Notes: generated by a model from the sequence alone, not told the origin. A stretch of DNA of 64,000 nucleotides from Margaritifera margaritifera (GCA_029931535.1 JAQPZY010001625.1:3511501-3575500), one strand, 5' to 3'. Counted from the stretch's first letter, positions 1 to 10,873 are shown. A program made the numbers and translations.

Positions 1-512
1 AACAAGACCACGTAATGAGCGTTCAGACTGATGGTCCGATGGGCTTTACTTTGTTGAAATAAATTTTGAGTAATGTAGACAATACTAGCATTACGATGGT
101 GTCCTTTTCGTGTAAACCAAAGTTTAATTTCTTCTTCGTCTTCTCCTAACCTGTCATCAAAAATAACCAGATGGGTTTGACTCACGTCAGACACGATCCC
201 ATCGTCTTCGCGAGGGATGCCTTCTACAAATGAAATGGTTTCTCCTTGACTTTCTTTCAATAACGTGTAAGACGGTTGCCAATCTTTGTAACACCACACG
301 ATACGTTGAGGTGGACGATCGAACAAATGAGATTTTTGTTCGATCAAACGTTTGACAAATTCGGTTTTGCCTGAACCACTCGGTCCAGCAATCAACATGT
401 TAAAAGGATGGCACAGATACAAAGCGTTCCAACTTTGACGAGCTAACTTTTCGTCAATCACTTTGACTACAGAAGCAGAAGAGGCAGACGAGGCAGAAGA
501 TGATGTAGCCAT
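1..512 (-). CDS. Viral genome-packaging ATPase, FtsK/A32-like (partial, runs off window)
   Basis: The frame is open from an ATG at 512 to the window edge (170 residues seen, C-terminus missing). After a Ser/Ala-rich start it shows a Walker A box GPSGSGKT (residues 43-50), a Walker B box LVIFDD (115-120) and a KGHHRNASIVYITQNLF segment (136-152). This layout is that of the packaging ATPases of Polintons, adintoviruses and related double-jelly-roll DNA viruses, which pump DNA into capsids. Downstream neighbours on the same strand (BIR protein, PolB relic) support a viral element. The part seen carries no lesion. The family assignment rests on motifs, and the missing C-terminus could still be broken. 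Confidence 0.85.
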   Translation of the reverse strand, partial: MATSSSASSASSASVVKVIDEKLARQSWNALYLCHPFNMLIAGPSGSGKTEFVKRLIEQKSHLFDRPPQRIVWCYKDWQPSYTLLKESQGETISFVEGIPREDDGIVSDVSQTHLVIFDDRLGEDEEEIKLWFTRKGHHRNASIVYITQNLFQQSKAHRTISLNAHYVVL

Positions 513-635
513 GACCGAGGTAAGGAGATTTTTGAGAAGAAGACAAAAGACTCAAGACATTTTATACGTTTCATACACGTTTATTTATTTATTTTTGTAA
601 AAACAAACCAACACAACAAACCAAAAACATTTTTT

Positions 636-941
636 TTACAAGTCATGAAGGACAAAAATGCAGACCGAAAAAATGGTCAGGTACAAGATTAAGGCTACCA
701 CTAAAAGAATGAAAGTTCTGTATAAACAAGTCAATGTACAACATTCTGGTGTGCTAGGAATGGAAGGCCCAGGCACTGGTGGTAGTATTATTCTGTTCGT
801 CTTTGTTCTGGTGGAAGAATGAAATGTCTCTGACGGTAAGGAGGGGGTGTGTTCCTCAGAGGGTTGTATTTGGACGACGACAACGGTGTGGTCTTTCTCT
901 GTTGTGTCAGGTTTTTCTTCCAGGATGGTTTCTAAGGTCAT
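636..941 (-). CDS. Small single-pass membrane protein of element C
   Basis: A 101-residue open frame with a polar, Pro/Thr-rich N-terminal ~65 residues, a CCTLTC cluster at about 67-72 and one strong hydrophobic segment near the C-terminus (about 77-97, TFILLVVALILYLTIFSVCIFV). It is predicted to be tail-anchored or a type II membrane protein. It lies between the ATPase and other minus-strand ORFs, so it is probably an accessory gene of the same element. I do not recognise the family. Confidence 0.45.
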   Translation of the reverse strand: MTLETILEEKPDTTEKDHTVVVVQIQPSEEHTPSLPSETFHSSTRTKTNRIILPPVPGPSIPSTPECCTLTCLYRTFILLVVALILYLTIFSVCIFVLHDL

Positions 942-963
942 TTTGTTTGTGTGACTTAGGTTC

Positions 964-1254
964 CTATTTCACTTTTGGACACTTAGTGGTGACGGGCCAG
1001 ATCTTTGGCAAACTGTGGTACTTCTTGTAGCCAAACATCGAAACCAACACTTTTCCAGTCACGTACATCTTTCCAACCGGTAATTGTTGGTAACTCCAAA
1101 TAACAAGGTACACTTCTTCAAACGTGTCAAGGCAAGATAAAGTTTGACTAATGTCTTCTTCACACGGAGGTACCCCACTTGTGATGTTCATCACCACTCT
1201 CAACACTTTGAGTATAATTTGTCTTTCGTGTACCGATAAAGCATGAATGCTCAT
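964..1254 (-). CDS. Hypothetical protein of element C
   Basis: A 96-residue open frame starting after an A/T-rich leader at 1255-1280 and ending 22 bp from the next ORF on the same strand. No domain is recognised. It contains an amphipathic N-terminus and a Cys pair (about 31 and 42). Spacing and strand match the surrounding viral genes, which is the only support. Confidence 0.35.
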   Translation of the reverse strand: MSIHALSVHERQIILKVLRVVMNITSGVPPCEEDISQTLSCLDTFEEVYLVIWSYQQLPVGKMYVTGKVLVSMFGYKKYHSLPKIWPVTTKCPKVK

Positions 1255-1543
1255 GTTGTTGTTTTTTTTGTTTTTTTGGATGGTTTATCAAAATAGTCCA
1301 AAACAACCACGGGTCCTCCAAAATAATCCAAGGCAAACACTTGTCCTCAAAAATACTCCACAACGAATGTCCTGGAAAACGAAATCCAAGAAAGGTAGTC
1401 ACTAAGACACACACTGCATAGCGTCCAAAATTCAATGGAAACAGTTCTTGTATCAAGTCTTTATAATCCTCTAAGGTCTGAACACGATCGTTGACTTCCC
1501 TCCACGGAATACGTTTCACAAGTGAAGACCACAGATCAGGCAT
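1160..1543 (-). CDS. Hypothetical ORF of element C, overlaps the next ORF
   Basis: A 127-codon open frame. The first ~95 residues (Trp/Phe/Leu-rich, with related pieces around IFEDK and ILEDP) look like protein. The last ~35 read through an A-rich leader into a different frame of the following gene, so the true 3' end may be near 1260 with the real stop lost by an indel. No family is recognised. Confidence 0.3.
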   Translation of the reverse strand: MPDLWSSLVKRIPWREVNDRVQTLEDYKDLIQELFPLNFGRYAVCVLVTTFLGFRFPGHSLWSIFEDKCLPWIILEDPWLFWTILINHPKKQKKQQHEHSCFIGTRKTNYTQSVESGDEHHKWGTSV

Positions 1544-1597
1544 GGTGAGCTTTTATAGGGTGAGGTTCCTAAGGTGGGTATCTTTGGTGGTGGGTTT

Positions 1598-2101
1598 TTA
1601 TATCCAGGTTCTTTTGTGATAGACTATTCCCGGGATTCTACAATGAAAGGTTTTCTCCAGAATCTTTCTTCTGACAGTTTGGAAATAAGCATACCTTAAA
1701 AATCGAGAAATGACTTTGAGTTTGCGTTTCACTTGGATCTTGACAAACTCTCGGTAAATGCATACTCGCACCTCCAAAGGCAAACCACGAATGTGTTCTG
1801 GTAAAGTTTCCGATTTGGAAAGAAGTAACTCCCTTTTGTGTTCTTCACGATAGCGGTGATAGTTATTGTCCAGAATCAGATTTCTGATACGGTGAAAGTC
1901 ACGGTAGTGTGCAAATCGAGGAATGACTTTGAGTTTGGGTTTCACTTGGATCTGGACAAACTCTTTGTAAATGCGTACTCGCAACTTCGAAGGCAAGTCA
2001 CGAATGCGATCTTCTAAACTAGGGACAAAATACTGGTAAATGCGTTCTCACAGCTCCAAAGGGAAACCACAAATGTATTCTTGTAAAGTATCCTCCGACA
2101 T
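1598..2101 (-). pseudogene. Three-repeat protein with one in-frame stop (element C)
   Basis: From an ATG at 2101 the frame reads three copies of a unit that begins like an F-box (L-P-x-E-L/V-R-x-x-I-Y-x-x-F-V). Copies 2 and 3 continue into an almost identical IQVK-KLKVI-RF stretch. An in-frame TGA at 2047-2049 stands where copy 3 has Arg, consistent with a CGA to TGA transition. Without that stop the frame is open to 1598. The shorter 132-residue frame from an internal ATG at 1996 could still be made. F-box-like is a resemblance only. The gene sits just downstream (9 bp) of the BIR gene. Confidence 0.5.
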
Positions 2102-2107
2102 GTTTTT

Positions 2108-2611
2108 TTACTTCTTCTTGGCATCTGGCTCATCGTACCCGTACTCTTCTGAGGCCACTAAAGGTAAGAACTGACAGTGCAGAGACCATCTGGCATGTTC
2201 AATGTAAGCTGAGTCGGTAGGCTCCCATTGGTGAAGTCTCACACCGCAACTGAAACATTGAACTTTATATCCTTCTCCCAAGTAGATAAATCCAGATCTG
2301 GCTAAAGCTTTGTCAGTAGTGGATTGTAGTAGATATTTAGGCCACTTGTCTTTGAACGTCTCGAGTCGATTATCATACTTGGAATAACCAGGCAAAGCCA
2401 CAGGTATCGTCAATTCTTTATGACATTCACAGGTACTTTTAGCATTCTTCCCAATAAAGAAGAAAGGTCGTCCTGTATTTCTAGAGGGACGGTGAGGCAC
2501 ACGTGCTGCATCGACGATGTCCAAGCGTACGGCATCCGTCTGATCGTGTGAATCGATGCTGTCAACGCTTACGGAATCCGTCTCGTCGCATGGCACTGCA
2601 TCGCACTCCAA
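2108..2611 (-). CDS. BIR-domain protein, IAP-like
   Basis: 167 residues with an acidic Ser/Asp-rich N-terminus (about 1-45), a short C-E-C-H motif at 61-64 and one complete BIR domain at about 78-149. The zinc ligands fit the BIR spacing exactly: C119-x2-C122-x16-H139-x6-C146, with conserved R-L-E-T-F, W-P, LARSGF and W-E. BIR proteins of the inhibitor-of-apoptosis family bind caspases or pro-apoptotic partners. There is no C-terminal RING. The frame is undamaged although the PolB relic next to it is broken. It is probably a host-derived gene captured by the element. A host pseudogene fragment is less likely because of the minus-strand array it belongs to. Confidence 0.85.
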   Translation of the reverse strand: MECDAVPCDETDSVSVDSIDSHDQTDAVRLDIVDAARVPHRPSRNTGRPFFFIGKNAKSTCECHKELTIPVALPGYSKYDNRLETFKDKWPKYLLQSTTDKALARSGFIYLGEGYKVQCFSCGVRLHQWEPTDSAYIEHARWSLHCQFLPLVASEEYGYDEPDAKKK

Positions 2612-2770
2612 GTCGTAATGGATGGTACTTGGAGTTCACACCACTAGATTTCTCCCTCGGTGGGTGGGTGGCATGAGTATTCTTATTCATCTTTGGTGGG
2701 AGGATGACAAAATTACTCATCTTTTTTTTCTTCTTCTTGCTCGGTCAACGTTGAAAGTCAGAATGAATGG

Positions 2771-3594
2771 TTAGGTTTGGAAGGGGTGCCCTTTTTTATA
2801 CTGCAGATCGGCGTGTCCGTAATGTAAAGTGGTGTGGTCTGGAAATCTCACTCGATTCTGGTACACGATTTGGTACACTTTTTGTAAAGGACGAGTGACA
2901 ATTTGATGATTAGGTAACCGTACGATCTTGTGAGGTTCTAACGTGTGCACTCGAAAGTCTTCCACTTGTCCAGACAGCAAAGCATTTTTCAAAACCTCAA
3001 AGTTAACCACTTGGCTGGTTAGGGATGCCTGCTTGTTGCAACAGGAGTTCTGCTTCGTTTCGTTGTTTGGCTCTGTCCGACTGTCGAATGTTATTCCAGG
3101 CTCTTTCCCATTCTTTGCTCTCGTTCTTGTTGGCATACGTTCGCCCACCACAATAGCCCGAGCCAAGCACATCTGGTCTTGAGTATTGTCGATTTGGACG
3201 ACACTGCGTTTGGTACTTCGAATATCGTCCACCAGTAACGGTTTCCTACTTCGTCCACTTCCTCAAGGAGGGGAAACGTGAGTCAAGTAAAGTGTGGCCT
3301 TTCCATCGGTGATGGTAAACTTGTCGTTCGATTGTTGAACATGTTCTATTTTGGACATGACTTTGTCTGGCGTTAATTCTGCCGGGGTGCTGAACTCGAT
3401 CCAAACAGGACTCTTCAAATTGTCATGGCCAGTCTCAATCGATCGTCTTCTTTGGCTCCACATTGTCGTTTCAAGTTCATTAAGACAGAATCCCACAAAT
3501 CGCCAATGAACCCCGCCGCTTTCTCGGGAGGTACTTTGGACTTGAAGTCTTTAAAGTGAACAGTGTGAGTGTAAGCTGTAGTTTTAACGAACAT
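2771..3594 (-). pseudogene. Polinton-type PolB, N-terminal fragment with frameshifts
   Basis: Coding signal starts at an ATG at 3594 and moves between frames. A first piece runs to about 3430. A second (3263-3440) carries PVWIEFSTP, LT-x-DKVMS-x-IE and QSND. A third includes the KRSVVQIDN / CLARAIVV pair typical of the N-terminal part of Polinton polymerases, then a further shift. The exonuclease and polymerase motifs are absent, so only the N-terminal region is present. At least three frame breaks make it non-functional. The assignment is from remembered family patterns, not a search. Confidence 0.6.
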
Positions 3595-3596
3595 GT

Positions 3597-4103
3597 TTGC
3601 ATAAACATGTGAAGAATGATAAAGAAAAAAGGAGAGTTAATTTTGGAAGTGATAGAAGTGTGTTGTGCCAGTTTGTTGGTGAGACAGAGGAAAGAAGATT
3701 TGAAAGTATGAGAAACGCTATTCAATATTTTGATTGTCATGCAGGAAGTATCTTCTATTGCTGTACTGGGATTTGTAAGTCGGTCTTTTCGAAGAAGTTC
3801 CAGAAAAGATTTCAAGCTAGATGGGAAGAGATAGAGAAGAAGAGTCAAGGAACTAGTGGATTTGTGAGACCTGTGAAATTAACTGACTTGAATTCAGGAT
3901 TATATAGTCGGATGGATTCCATTTGTGATGTGGCAAGATGTTTTGGATTAGATCATAGTAAAGTTTACAGGATTTGTCAAAAAAGGCAGTGGATTCGAGA
4001 TGATAATGGACATTTTATTAAGTTGGAGTTTATCAATGAGAGTCCAGAAGAAAGTTATGAGAGAATTGTAGACAAGAATCTTCCTGAAGTGTCAGAACAA
4101 TAA
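3597..4103 (+). CDS. Protein with two NUMOD1-like DNA-binding modules
   Basis: 168 residues. Two related modules are visible: FESMRNAIQYF followed by a short helix near 36-60, and MDSICDVARCFGLDHSKVYRI followed by a GHFIKLEF strand near 105-148. This S-I-x-x-A-A-x-x-h plus aromatic/basic strand layout is like NUMOD1 modules that accompany homing-type nucleases in viruses. No nuclease domain is present. Its start lies only 2 bp from the PolB relic start on the other strand, so this is probably a junction and the 5' end may be missing. Confidence 0.45.
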   Translation: MHKHVKNDKEKRRVNFGSDRSVLCQFVGETEERRFESMRNAIQYFDCHAGSIFYCCTGICKSVFSKKFQKRFQARWEEIEKKSQGTSGFVRPVKLTDLNSGLYSRMDSICDVARCFGLDHSKVYRICQKRQWIRDDNGHFIKLEFINESPEESYERIVDKNLPEVSEQ

Positions 4104-4293
4104 GAGAATGAAATGGTAAATATGGAAGTGTATTGAACTTTATTGGACTTATATGAAATTGTTTATTACCAAGAGTAAAATAATGTATATACATTGAATA
4201 AAATATAATTATTATTATTGATGTATATCTCTGAATGGTGTTGTGTGGTTTGTTTTTTACCCACCAAACCAAAAAAAAACCTTTCCCTTGTAT

Positions 4294-4690
4294 ATTTGTG
4301 GTATGTGTTTTGATATAAAAAAATTTAAAAAGTTAAAAAATGATTTGTGTGGTGTGTGTAAGTTTGAATTTGATATATAAAAAAAATTTAAAAAAGTAAA
4401 AAAATGGATAGTGTGGTGCGTGTTTTGATATAAACAAAATTAAAAAAATAAATAAATGGTTGTGTAGTGTGTGTAAGTTTTGTCTTTGATATAAAAAAAA
4501 TTTTAAAAATGGATTGTATATTTGTGGTATGTGTAAGTTTTGTGCTTGATATAAAAAAAAATTTAAAAAAATGGATTGTATATTTGTAGTGTGTGTTTTG
4601 ATATAAAAAAAATTTTAAAAAGTAAATTAAATGGTTGTGTGGTGTGTGTGTTTTGATAAAAAAAATTTAAAAAATAAAAAAATGGATGGT
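4294..4690. repeat. Degenerate A/T-rich tandem repeat
   Basis: About eight imperfect copies, 55-75 bp each, of a unit with a GTGTGGTGTGTGTAAG-like half and a TTTGATATAAAAAAA-TTTAAAAA half. No coding potential. A short (TTTGGG)5-like run follows at 4803-4838. The rest of 4700-5250 holds no gene that I can see. Confidence 0.8.
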
Positions 4691-5258
4691 GTATATGTTG
4701 GATAGTATGTTGGCGTGATTTCATCCCTTTGTCATACCCTTTCGTCTGATAGCAGGTTTTTGGGGGTTTTTAGGCAGCACACAAGGCATTTGTGATAGTA
4801 TGTTAGGTTTGGGTTTGGGTTTGGGTTTTGGGTTTATTTGAGTTTGTATATAAAAAAATATAAAATAAAAAAAAAAATTTAAAATGAGTTACGAAATTTT
4901 AGTACTATTTTTTGTCTCAGTCAATTTTTTCCATTTTTTTTCCGGATTATTTTCAGTCTCCGCTAACGTCCGGTACAATTTCGGAATTTTAGTGTTACTT
5001 TTAGTCTAGGCCATTATAATCTAATGTTCCGGATTTTGTTCTAGTCAACGCTAAAGTCCGTGACGGTTCCCGAAGTTTAGTACAACTTTTAGTCACGTCC
5101 ATTTTAGTGTTATTATGAGTTGGTTCCCTTGATTAAAGCTATTTATAACATAGGTACAATATATGCAAATTTACTGACACCTCCAACATGATCTGAGGTA
5201 TAGGTAATGCTTTATATATAACTCTAGGCTATATAGATATAGCCACTAGGCAGAAGAT

Positions 5259-5407
5259 CACTACACACGGCGTGTTGGATAGTGTAGTGTGGGGTGTTTG
5301 GATAGTAGATGACGTTGTATTCGTCACTACACACGGCGTGTTGATGGTATAGTGTGGGGTGTTTTGATGGTACATGACGTTGTATTCGTCACTACACACG
5401 GCGTGTT
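5259..5407. repeat. 66-bp tandem repeat, 2.3 copies
   Basis: CACTACACACGGCGTGTT recurs at 5259, 5325 and 5390, each followed by a GTGTGGGGTGTTT and a TGACGTTGTATTCGT segment. Spacing is 66 and 65 bp. Confidence 0.85.
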
Positions 5408-5640
5408 AAATTTCCGTTGGTACCCCAAGTATCCCCAATGCTAAATTTAGTTTAGTACCCCAAGTGCCCCACGCCATGTTAAATTCCCGTTGGTACCGCA
5501 AGTGCCCCACAATGCTAAATTCCCGTTTGTACCTAAAGTGCCACACAATGCTAAATTCCCGTTTGTACCCCAAGTCCCATCTCCATGTTAATTTCCCATT
5601 GTACCCCAAATGCCATTTCTGTACCCCAATACCCACATCC
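5406..5640. repeat. 36-37-bp minisatellite, about six copies
   Basis: Units begin TAAATTCCCGTTTGTACCCC and recur at about 5406, 5443, 5480, 5516, 5552 and 5589. It directly follows the 66-bp repeat. The frames open through it are artefacts of the periodicity. Confidence 0.85.
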
Positions 5641-6017
5641 AACTACTTACATCCCTCGTCATCATCGGACTTAGTTTATATACACAACATTTCTCACACT
5701 GTATCAAAAGAGATAATGCATATAAAATTGATTATTATTGATAATTAACTTAAAAGACATTATTGACATATTCAGTTTACGGAACAAGATTTTCCTTTTG
5801 AATAAATGAGATTATTGTTCCTTTGTATTCTTCTCCCATATCAACAAGACAAATAAGTAACAACAGCATATCTTATGATTAAATCAAGTGGTATCAATAT
5901 GGCAGTATTGAGATATGGGATATGGAGACACATAAATGATTAGTTTCCGTGCAGGTATTGTAACCCGGAGCGTAACACTACACAACACTATAGGCAGCCA
6001 TCACCGCCAAAATTACA

Positions 6018-6555
6018 TTAATCAAATGACGTAGTATGAAATCAAATGACGTAGTATGAAATCAAATGATGTAGTATGAAATGAAATGATTTAACCCAAC
6101 AAATGAAATGATGAATTCAGATTCCAAATGATTTTGCATTATATGAATTGATTTGAAGATTAAGACGGAATGATGAATTAAGATTCTAAATGACGTGCTA
6201 TTAAATGAAATGACGTAGTATGAAATGATATGTTTTAACCCAACAAATGAAACGATGAATTCCGATTCCAAATGACGTTGTATGAAATGAAATGATTTGA
6301 AGAACAAAACGGAATGATGAATTCAGATTCCAAATGACGTGGTATTAAATGAAATGATATAAAATGAAATGATTAATTCAACAAATGATATGATGAATTC
6401 AGATTCCAAAGGACGTTGTATGAAATTAAATGATTTGAAGAACGCAACGGAATGATGAATTCAGATTACAAATGACGTGGTATTAAATGAAATGATTTTA
6501 AGAACAACACGGAATGATTAATTCAGATTGCAAATGACGTGGTGTTAAATGAAAT
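6018..6555. repeat. Degenerate ~61/80-bp tandem repeat
   Basis: GATGAATTCAGATTCCAAAT recurs with small changes at about 6110, 6171, 6254, 6315, 6392, 6455 and 6516, separated by AAATGACGT-GTAT-AAATGAAATGAT spacers. Spacings alternate between ~61 and ~80 bp. 5640-6017 shows nothing else. Confidence 0.8.
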
Positions 6556-6741
6556 GTATGGAAAGTAAACGGTTTAGCAAAGTCTGGCTGAGAACAGCAA
6601 TACAATTTAAGATCAAACTGCAGATCATTTAGCGACGAACCAAACACACACAGGGTGGCGCTGTTATCCATGAAATATGGTGTCAGCACGCTCAACCTTA
6701 TAATCTACAGGCGTGTTTATAGCCCTTGGCTGAGATTTTTA

Positions 6742-6817
6742 CAGACGACACTCGGATCTTATAGGTTTCTCTTGGTATCGATAATTACACGTATCTTGGC
6801 AGTCCGAGTGTCGTCTG
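6742..6817. repeat. Perfect 15-bp inverted repeat
   Basis: CAGACGACACTCGGA (6742-6756) is matched by its exact reverse complement at 6803-6817, with a 46-bp spacer. It could form a hairpin or be the end of a small foldback element. No gene around it is convincing. Confidence 0.6.
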
Positions 6818-7072
6818 ACCTTAGGTCGACAACTTGTTTATTATAAATTCTAGTAAACAACATACGCACAAACATCGATCACTAGTGCAATTAAAATATA
6901 TTCATATTTTCCTTGATCATCAGGAGGTTGGTAGAAATCATTTAGTTTTGGTTGCCTTAGTTGTTCAAGTATTGCCTTACTGTCAGGATCGTTTAAATCG
7001 TGTCTGGTATCATAACTATGAATAGAAGGGTATACAAAAAGTATCGTCCAGGTTGTTCAAGTACTGGGACAC

Positions 7073-7288
7073 CTAAACCTGCTCTCTCGATCCGTCATTC
7101 AAGTAGTCATTTGTCTTGGCTCTGTTTTCGTTCAGTTCTGTCGTTTTTGGCTGGTACTCTGCGGGAATCTTGTGATGTCTAATACACTCGTGATCAGTTC
7201 CGTCTGGATCAAATACCTTAGACAGATAGTTGCTTCGTGATAGACCCTTAGCTATTGCTCCTCCAATCATAATAGATGATATGGCCAT
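7073..7288 (-). pseudogene. Fragment of a Polinton-associated coiled-coil protein
   Basis: A 71-codon frame opens with a small hydrophobic GGAI-containing stretch followed by YLSKVF and a charged RHH/EYQ/ELNENRAKTNDYL helix. I associate this arrangement with a small protein next to fibre genes in Polintons, but only from memory. It is upstream of relic D on the same strand and probably belongs to it. 7290-8380 otherwise shows only scattered minus-strand coding traces (for example a coiled-coil-like piece near 7.95-8.10 kb). Confidence 0.35.
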
Positions 7289-8389
7289 TTATCCGTATTT
7301 AAAAGCTTTACTATTTATTGCTCTAAAAACACAATAAATTCTACGCTTTTGCAGACTCCATTCTATTTCTGAGTAACAAATTTTGATACTGCTGGTGGAT
7401 TTCAGTGTCTAAATTTTGGAATAATCCCTAGAATCTTTAATATGTTCTCAAAATTAAAATAAAGTTTTTTGTCAAATAATATGTCTTTGATTATTTTAAA
7501 CGAAAAATAATATTTTAATTAGTTTTAAGACTGAGTGCATGAATAGTACGTTGATTGATTACTTCTATATATGATGGAATTTTTTACCATTCTCAACCTA
7601 CAAATTTACAAAAATGGTATATAATCCTGATTTTGTTAATTTGAATGACATGTTGCTGCAAAGTATCTTTTGCATGTAACTTGTAGTCAGCAAAACGTGA
7701 TTGAGCATGCATTAAATGTACAACTGTTAACCAATGTCTGTGGTGTAGTTTCAGCGTTAAAATATCCAACAAACCGTTTGTACATTTTTTGTCCTACATG
7801 AACACTACTATGTGATGTTGGTATTACTTGATCGATTTTTATTTCCCCTTGTTGACATTAAATTAATTAAACACAACCAGGAAGACCAGTACTCGGAACA
7901 ATGCGAAAATCGTAAAGCTATATACAGTCTGACCTTGGCTTCATTTGTTCATCAAGCTCCTTTTTGTTTTTGTCGATCACCTTTTTTAATTTATCCATTC
8001 TAACTCCTAATGCAATGCTCGATATGCCCATTTCCGTGTTCAATTTAGCTATGAATGTCCATGTTTTCATTTATTTTGGTTTTCACTCTATCAGTGCTAT
8101 TACTTAATGCGAGTCTTCTTGTTTGCTTCAGTTTATTAATGTATCTGCAGCTGTTGTAAACTTTTGCTCCAAATTAATTAAATCTTTTCTCACTCATTTA
8201 ATCCTGTTGTATATTTCGTCAATGCTACATTGCACCACACCGATATTTTTAAGCGGTTCTGGATCAACACACTTTTGTATCTGTTTTAGATTGTTCAACA
8301 TCAAAGTACCATTTGCTGTAAAATTTGGCGAATGTAACTTCTGTTATCGGTTTGATTTTATCACTCAGATCTGTAATAGATAACCCCTA

Positions 8390-10873
8390 TGTTGCTCTCA
8401 TAAATAAACTCATTTTTTTACATTAATTTTGCTTTTAAACGTCCTCTAACTTTTCGGTTGGTCCTGATCAATCATTCTTTTTCTGCAACTCTGATAATGT
8501 AGCAGTGTTAGCTGTTATCGTGTGTTTAGGTCAGTAATTTTTGTGTCAAAGTCATTCATTACATTTCTAATTTCTTGATCGTTTTGCTGAATTTCATTAA
8601 TCAAACCTCTCTGTAACTGTTCCACTTGAAATTGTAAAGTGCAATGGATTTCCAAAGATTTTGTGTCTCCGTGTCACTCGCTTAAGCACCTATTTCACTG
8701 TTAATCCTCTGTTCGATCTGTTGTTTATATTGTTTAATGTTAGTTAGATCATTCTGTTCTTTCTCTTACTGATTGCAAGACTTGTATAACAGTAGATAAA
8801 GTATTGAATCTCTGTCTAAACAATTCTTGTACATCTAAAATCTTTTTTAACAATATGTTTTTGTAGACCTGAGATTTGTGTTAGCTCTTCAGTACCACCT
8901 GGTTCAATAGAAGTTAATTTGTTGTTAAACTGTTCCCTTCACCTCTTGATATCTTTTAAATTGTTATATTCCAAACACATACATATCTGAGCATCATGCC
9001 GTTCTTATACAGACTTTATATTAGCTGCATCAAATTGCTCTGTATGATCTGCTAGATTGAAAATACGGTTATTTTTTTAGGTTAAATGTTGATTATAGTC
9101 TCAAGCTACGAACGAAAATCCGCTAAGCTCTTTTCTCGCCCGTGTCTGTCTGCGATACGATTTTTCATTTCAATTTAATATGCATAAACCGGTTTAACCA
9201 ATCGTTGCGAGCCCGAGTAAAATCTTCTCGTGGTGATTGAATGAGCCAATCAAAGTTTCTCTTCCAAACACAGTCACTTATCAATCTATAATAGGGCACA
9301 TTCGTTCATGTGTAAGAGCTTATTTCCTTGCGTTTTTGATGGTGTATTTATGTTTACGCATATTCATAGCAAACGAGGAAATCTTATCGCAGGAAGCAGC
9401 AAGTGAAGAAATAGCGTAGAGGATTTTCTCCCGTGGCTTCCGACGATGACTGCTGATTGTTTCACTAGTATTGCATCTTTTTTCATCTGTTTGTGACACC
9501 GTGTTAAGGACTCACTACGACCTATAAGACATAGCTCTGCCATAATTCTATACATGATCTACGCTGTATATACTTTACGTGGAAAATATACATGCATACC
9601 ATGAAAATCCAGTACTCGTCCATCTTTATCTCTGATGCTGATATTCAATCTGTTAATTGTACCCCTTTGTAATTGTTTGTTATTTTCATTAACATTGAAC
9701 GAAACAAGGTTAATGTGAACAACATTTTAACTGGCAAAGACACTAGGAAACACGAATAATAGCCATGAAATACTTTTTCGTATTTTTTATTTCATCCAGA
9801 AAATTGTATAAATTTGTGGGCTTTAAAAATACACCAACTCTATTAATTCGGCAGTTGTCAGTTGATTGTTAGGAAAGCCTAACAATTTATTGTTGTAGAA
9901 CGTGATATGCACAATATAAATGTTATTTGAAGTGATTTGAACTTTTGAGTTGTGTTGCAAAATATTCCATATCAATACCTTTTTCTTTGTCACACAATGG
10001 TAGTCATTACCTCTTGAACTCTGTACACGTACATCACATGGATGTATCAATCATCAGGATTTAAAATATCCCTTGTTTCATTCTTGCCAATTATGTAAGT
10101 GAATAAGTTGTTTTTGAGTTCATTGGAAACACTGTAATACCCAAAAGCAAAATCTCCTATTTGCAATGAAATGGATAATTTTCAATTTCTGTTATTAATT
10201 GGGTTGTTGAGACAGACTTCTTTCTTAGAGAGACGGTTGACTGTAATATAGCTCTCTAGCTTTGCAAACGCTTCATCGTTTATTTATCTAGCGATAAAGG
10301 TTGCCTAAATACAAGGACAATTAGTGTATGTTCGCGTATGCGAATGATTGGTGTATGGAAATTAGCAATTAAAAAACCTACAATTTATATATTTAATGTT
10401 TTTCTTTTGAGCTGCCTTGCAAGTAAGTTTCTATTATAATTTCTTTCCTTTTCCTATGTATTTTTTTCCTGTACTCATTTTTCTTTTCCTTATTGCGTTT
10501 TTATCTCTTTGTATCTGTTGTGCCTCTTGATGATCAACGTAAACTACTTCTCGCTGACTTAATTGTCACTGATCGCTTTGCTTATCATGTCATCAAAACT
10601 GTTCATCTTTTAAAAGTTGATGTTATTATTATATCATGATTTAAAACTTTGTCCTAAATCAATGTTTCCTTAATAGCTCTTGCAGCAATACCTACCAGTG
10701 TTGTATTTTTACACCTGTCAAAGCTACTGGATCAACTATACCTGTAACTATTACAACTGAACATAATCCAGCTGCAAAAACATATATACCAGCTGAAACT
10801 GTCTCCATATTTGCCTCTAAGCAATTCAAAACTTGGATATCATTCTGAATTTTATTCCCTCATATTTAGAGTG
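8390..10873 (-). mobile_element. Relic D: degraded Polinton-like fragment, copy 1
   Basis: This ~2.5 kb block matches 61512-64000 in the same orientation throughout, with substitutions and small indels. Minus-strand traces of protein remain: a C-terminal capsid-like strand LNISIRDKDGRVLDF near 9.6 kb (the same type of ending as the penton of element A), a small membrane protein at 10.62-10.87 kb and coiled-coil-like pieces near 8.5-9.0 kb. The order membrane protein then penton-like protein is the same as in element A. All frames are broken. Confidence 0.6.

Noticed and set aside
4803..4838. TTTGGG repeats as an interstitial telomere
   Set aside because: Only about five units, not the animal TTAGGG unit, and inside generally G/T-rich repetitive DNA.
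5259..6555. Regularly spaced repeats as a CRISPR array
   Set aside because: Eukaryotic context, degenerate units without unique constant-length spacers, no cas genes.
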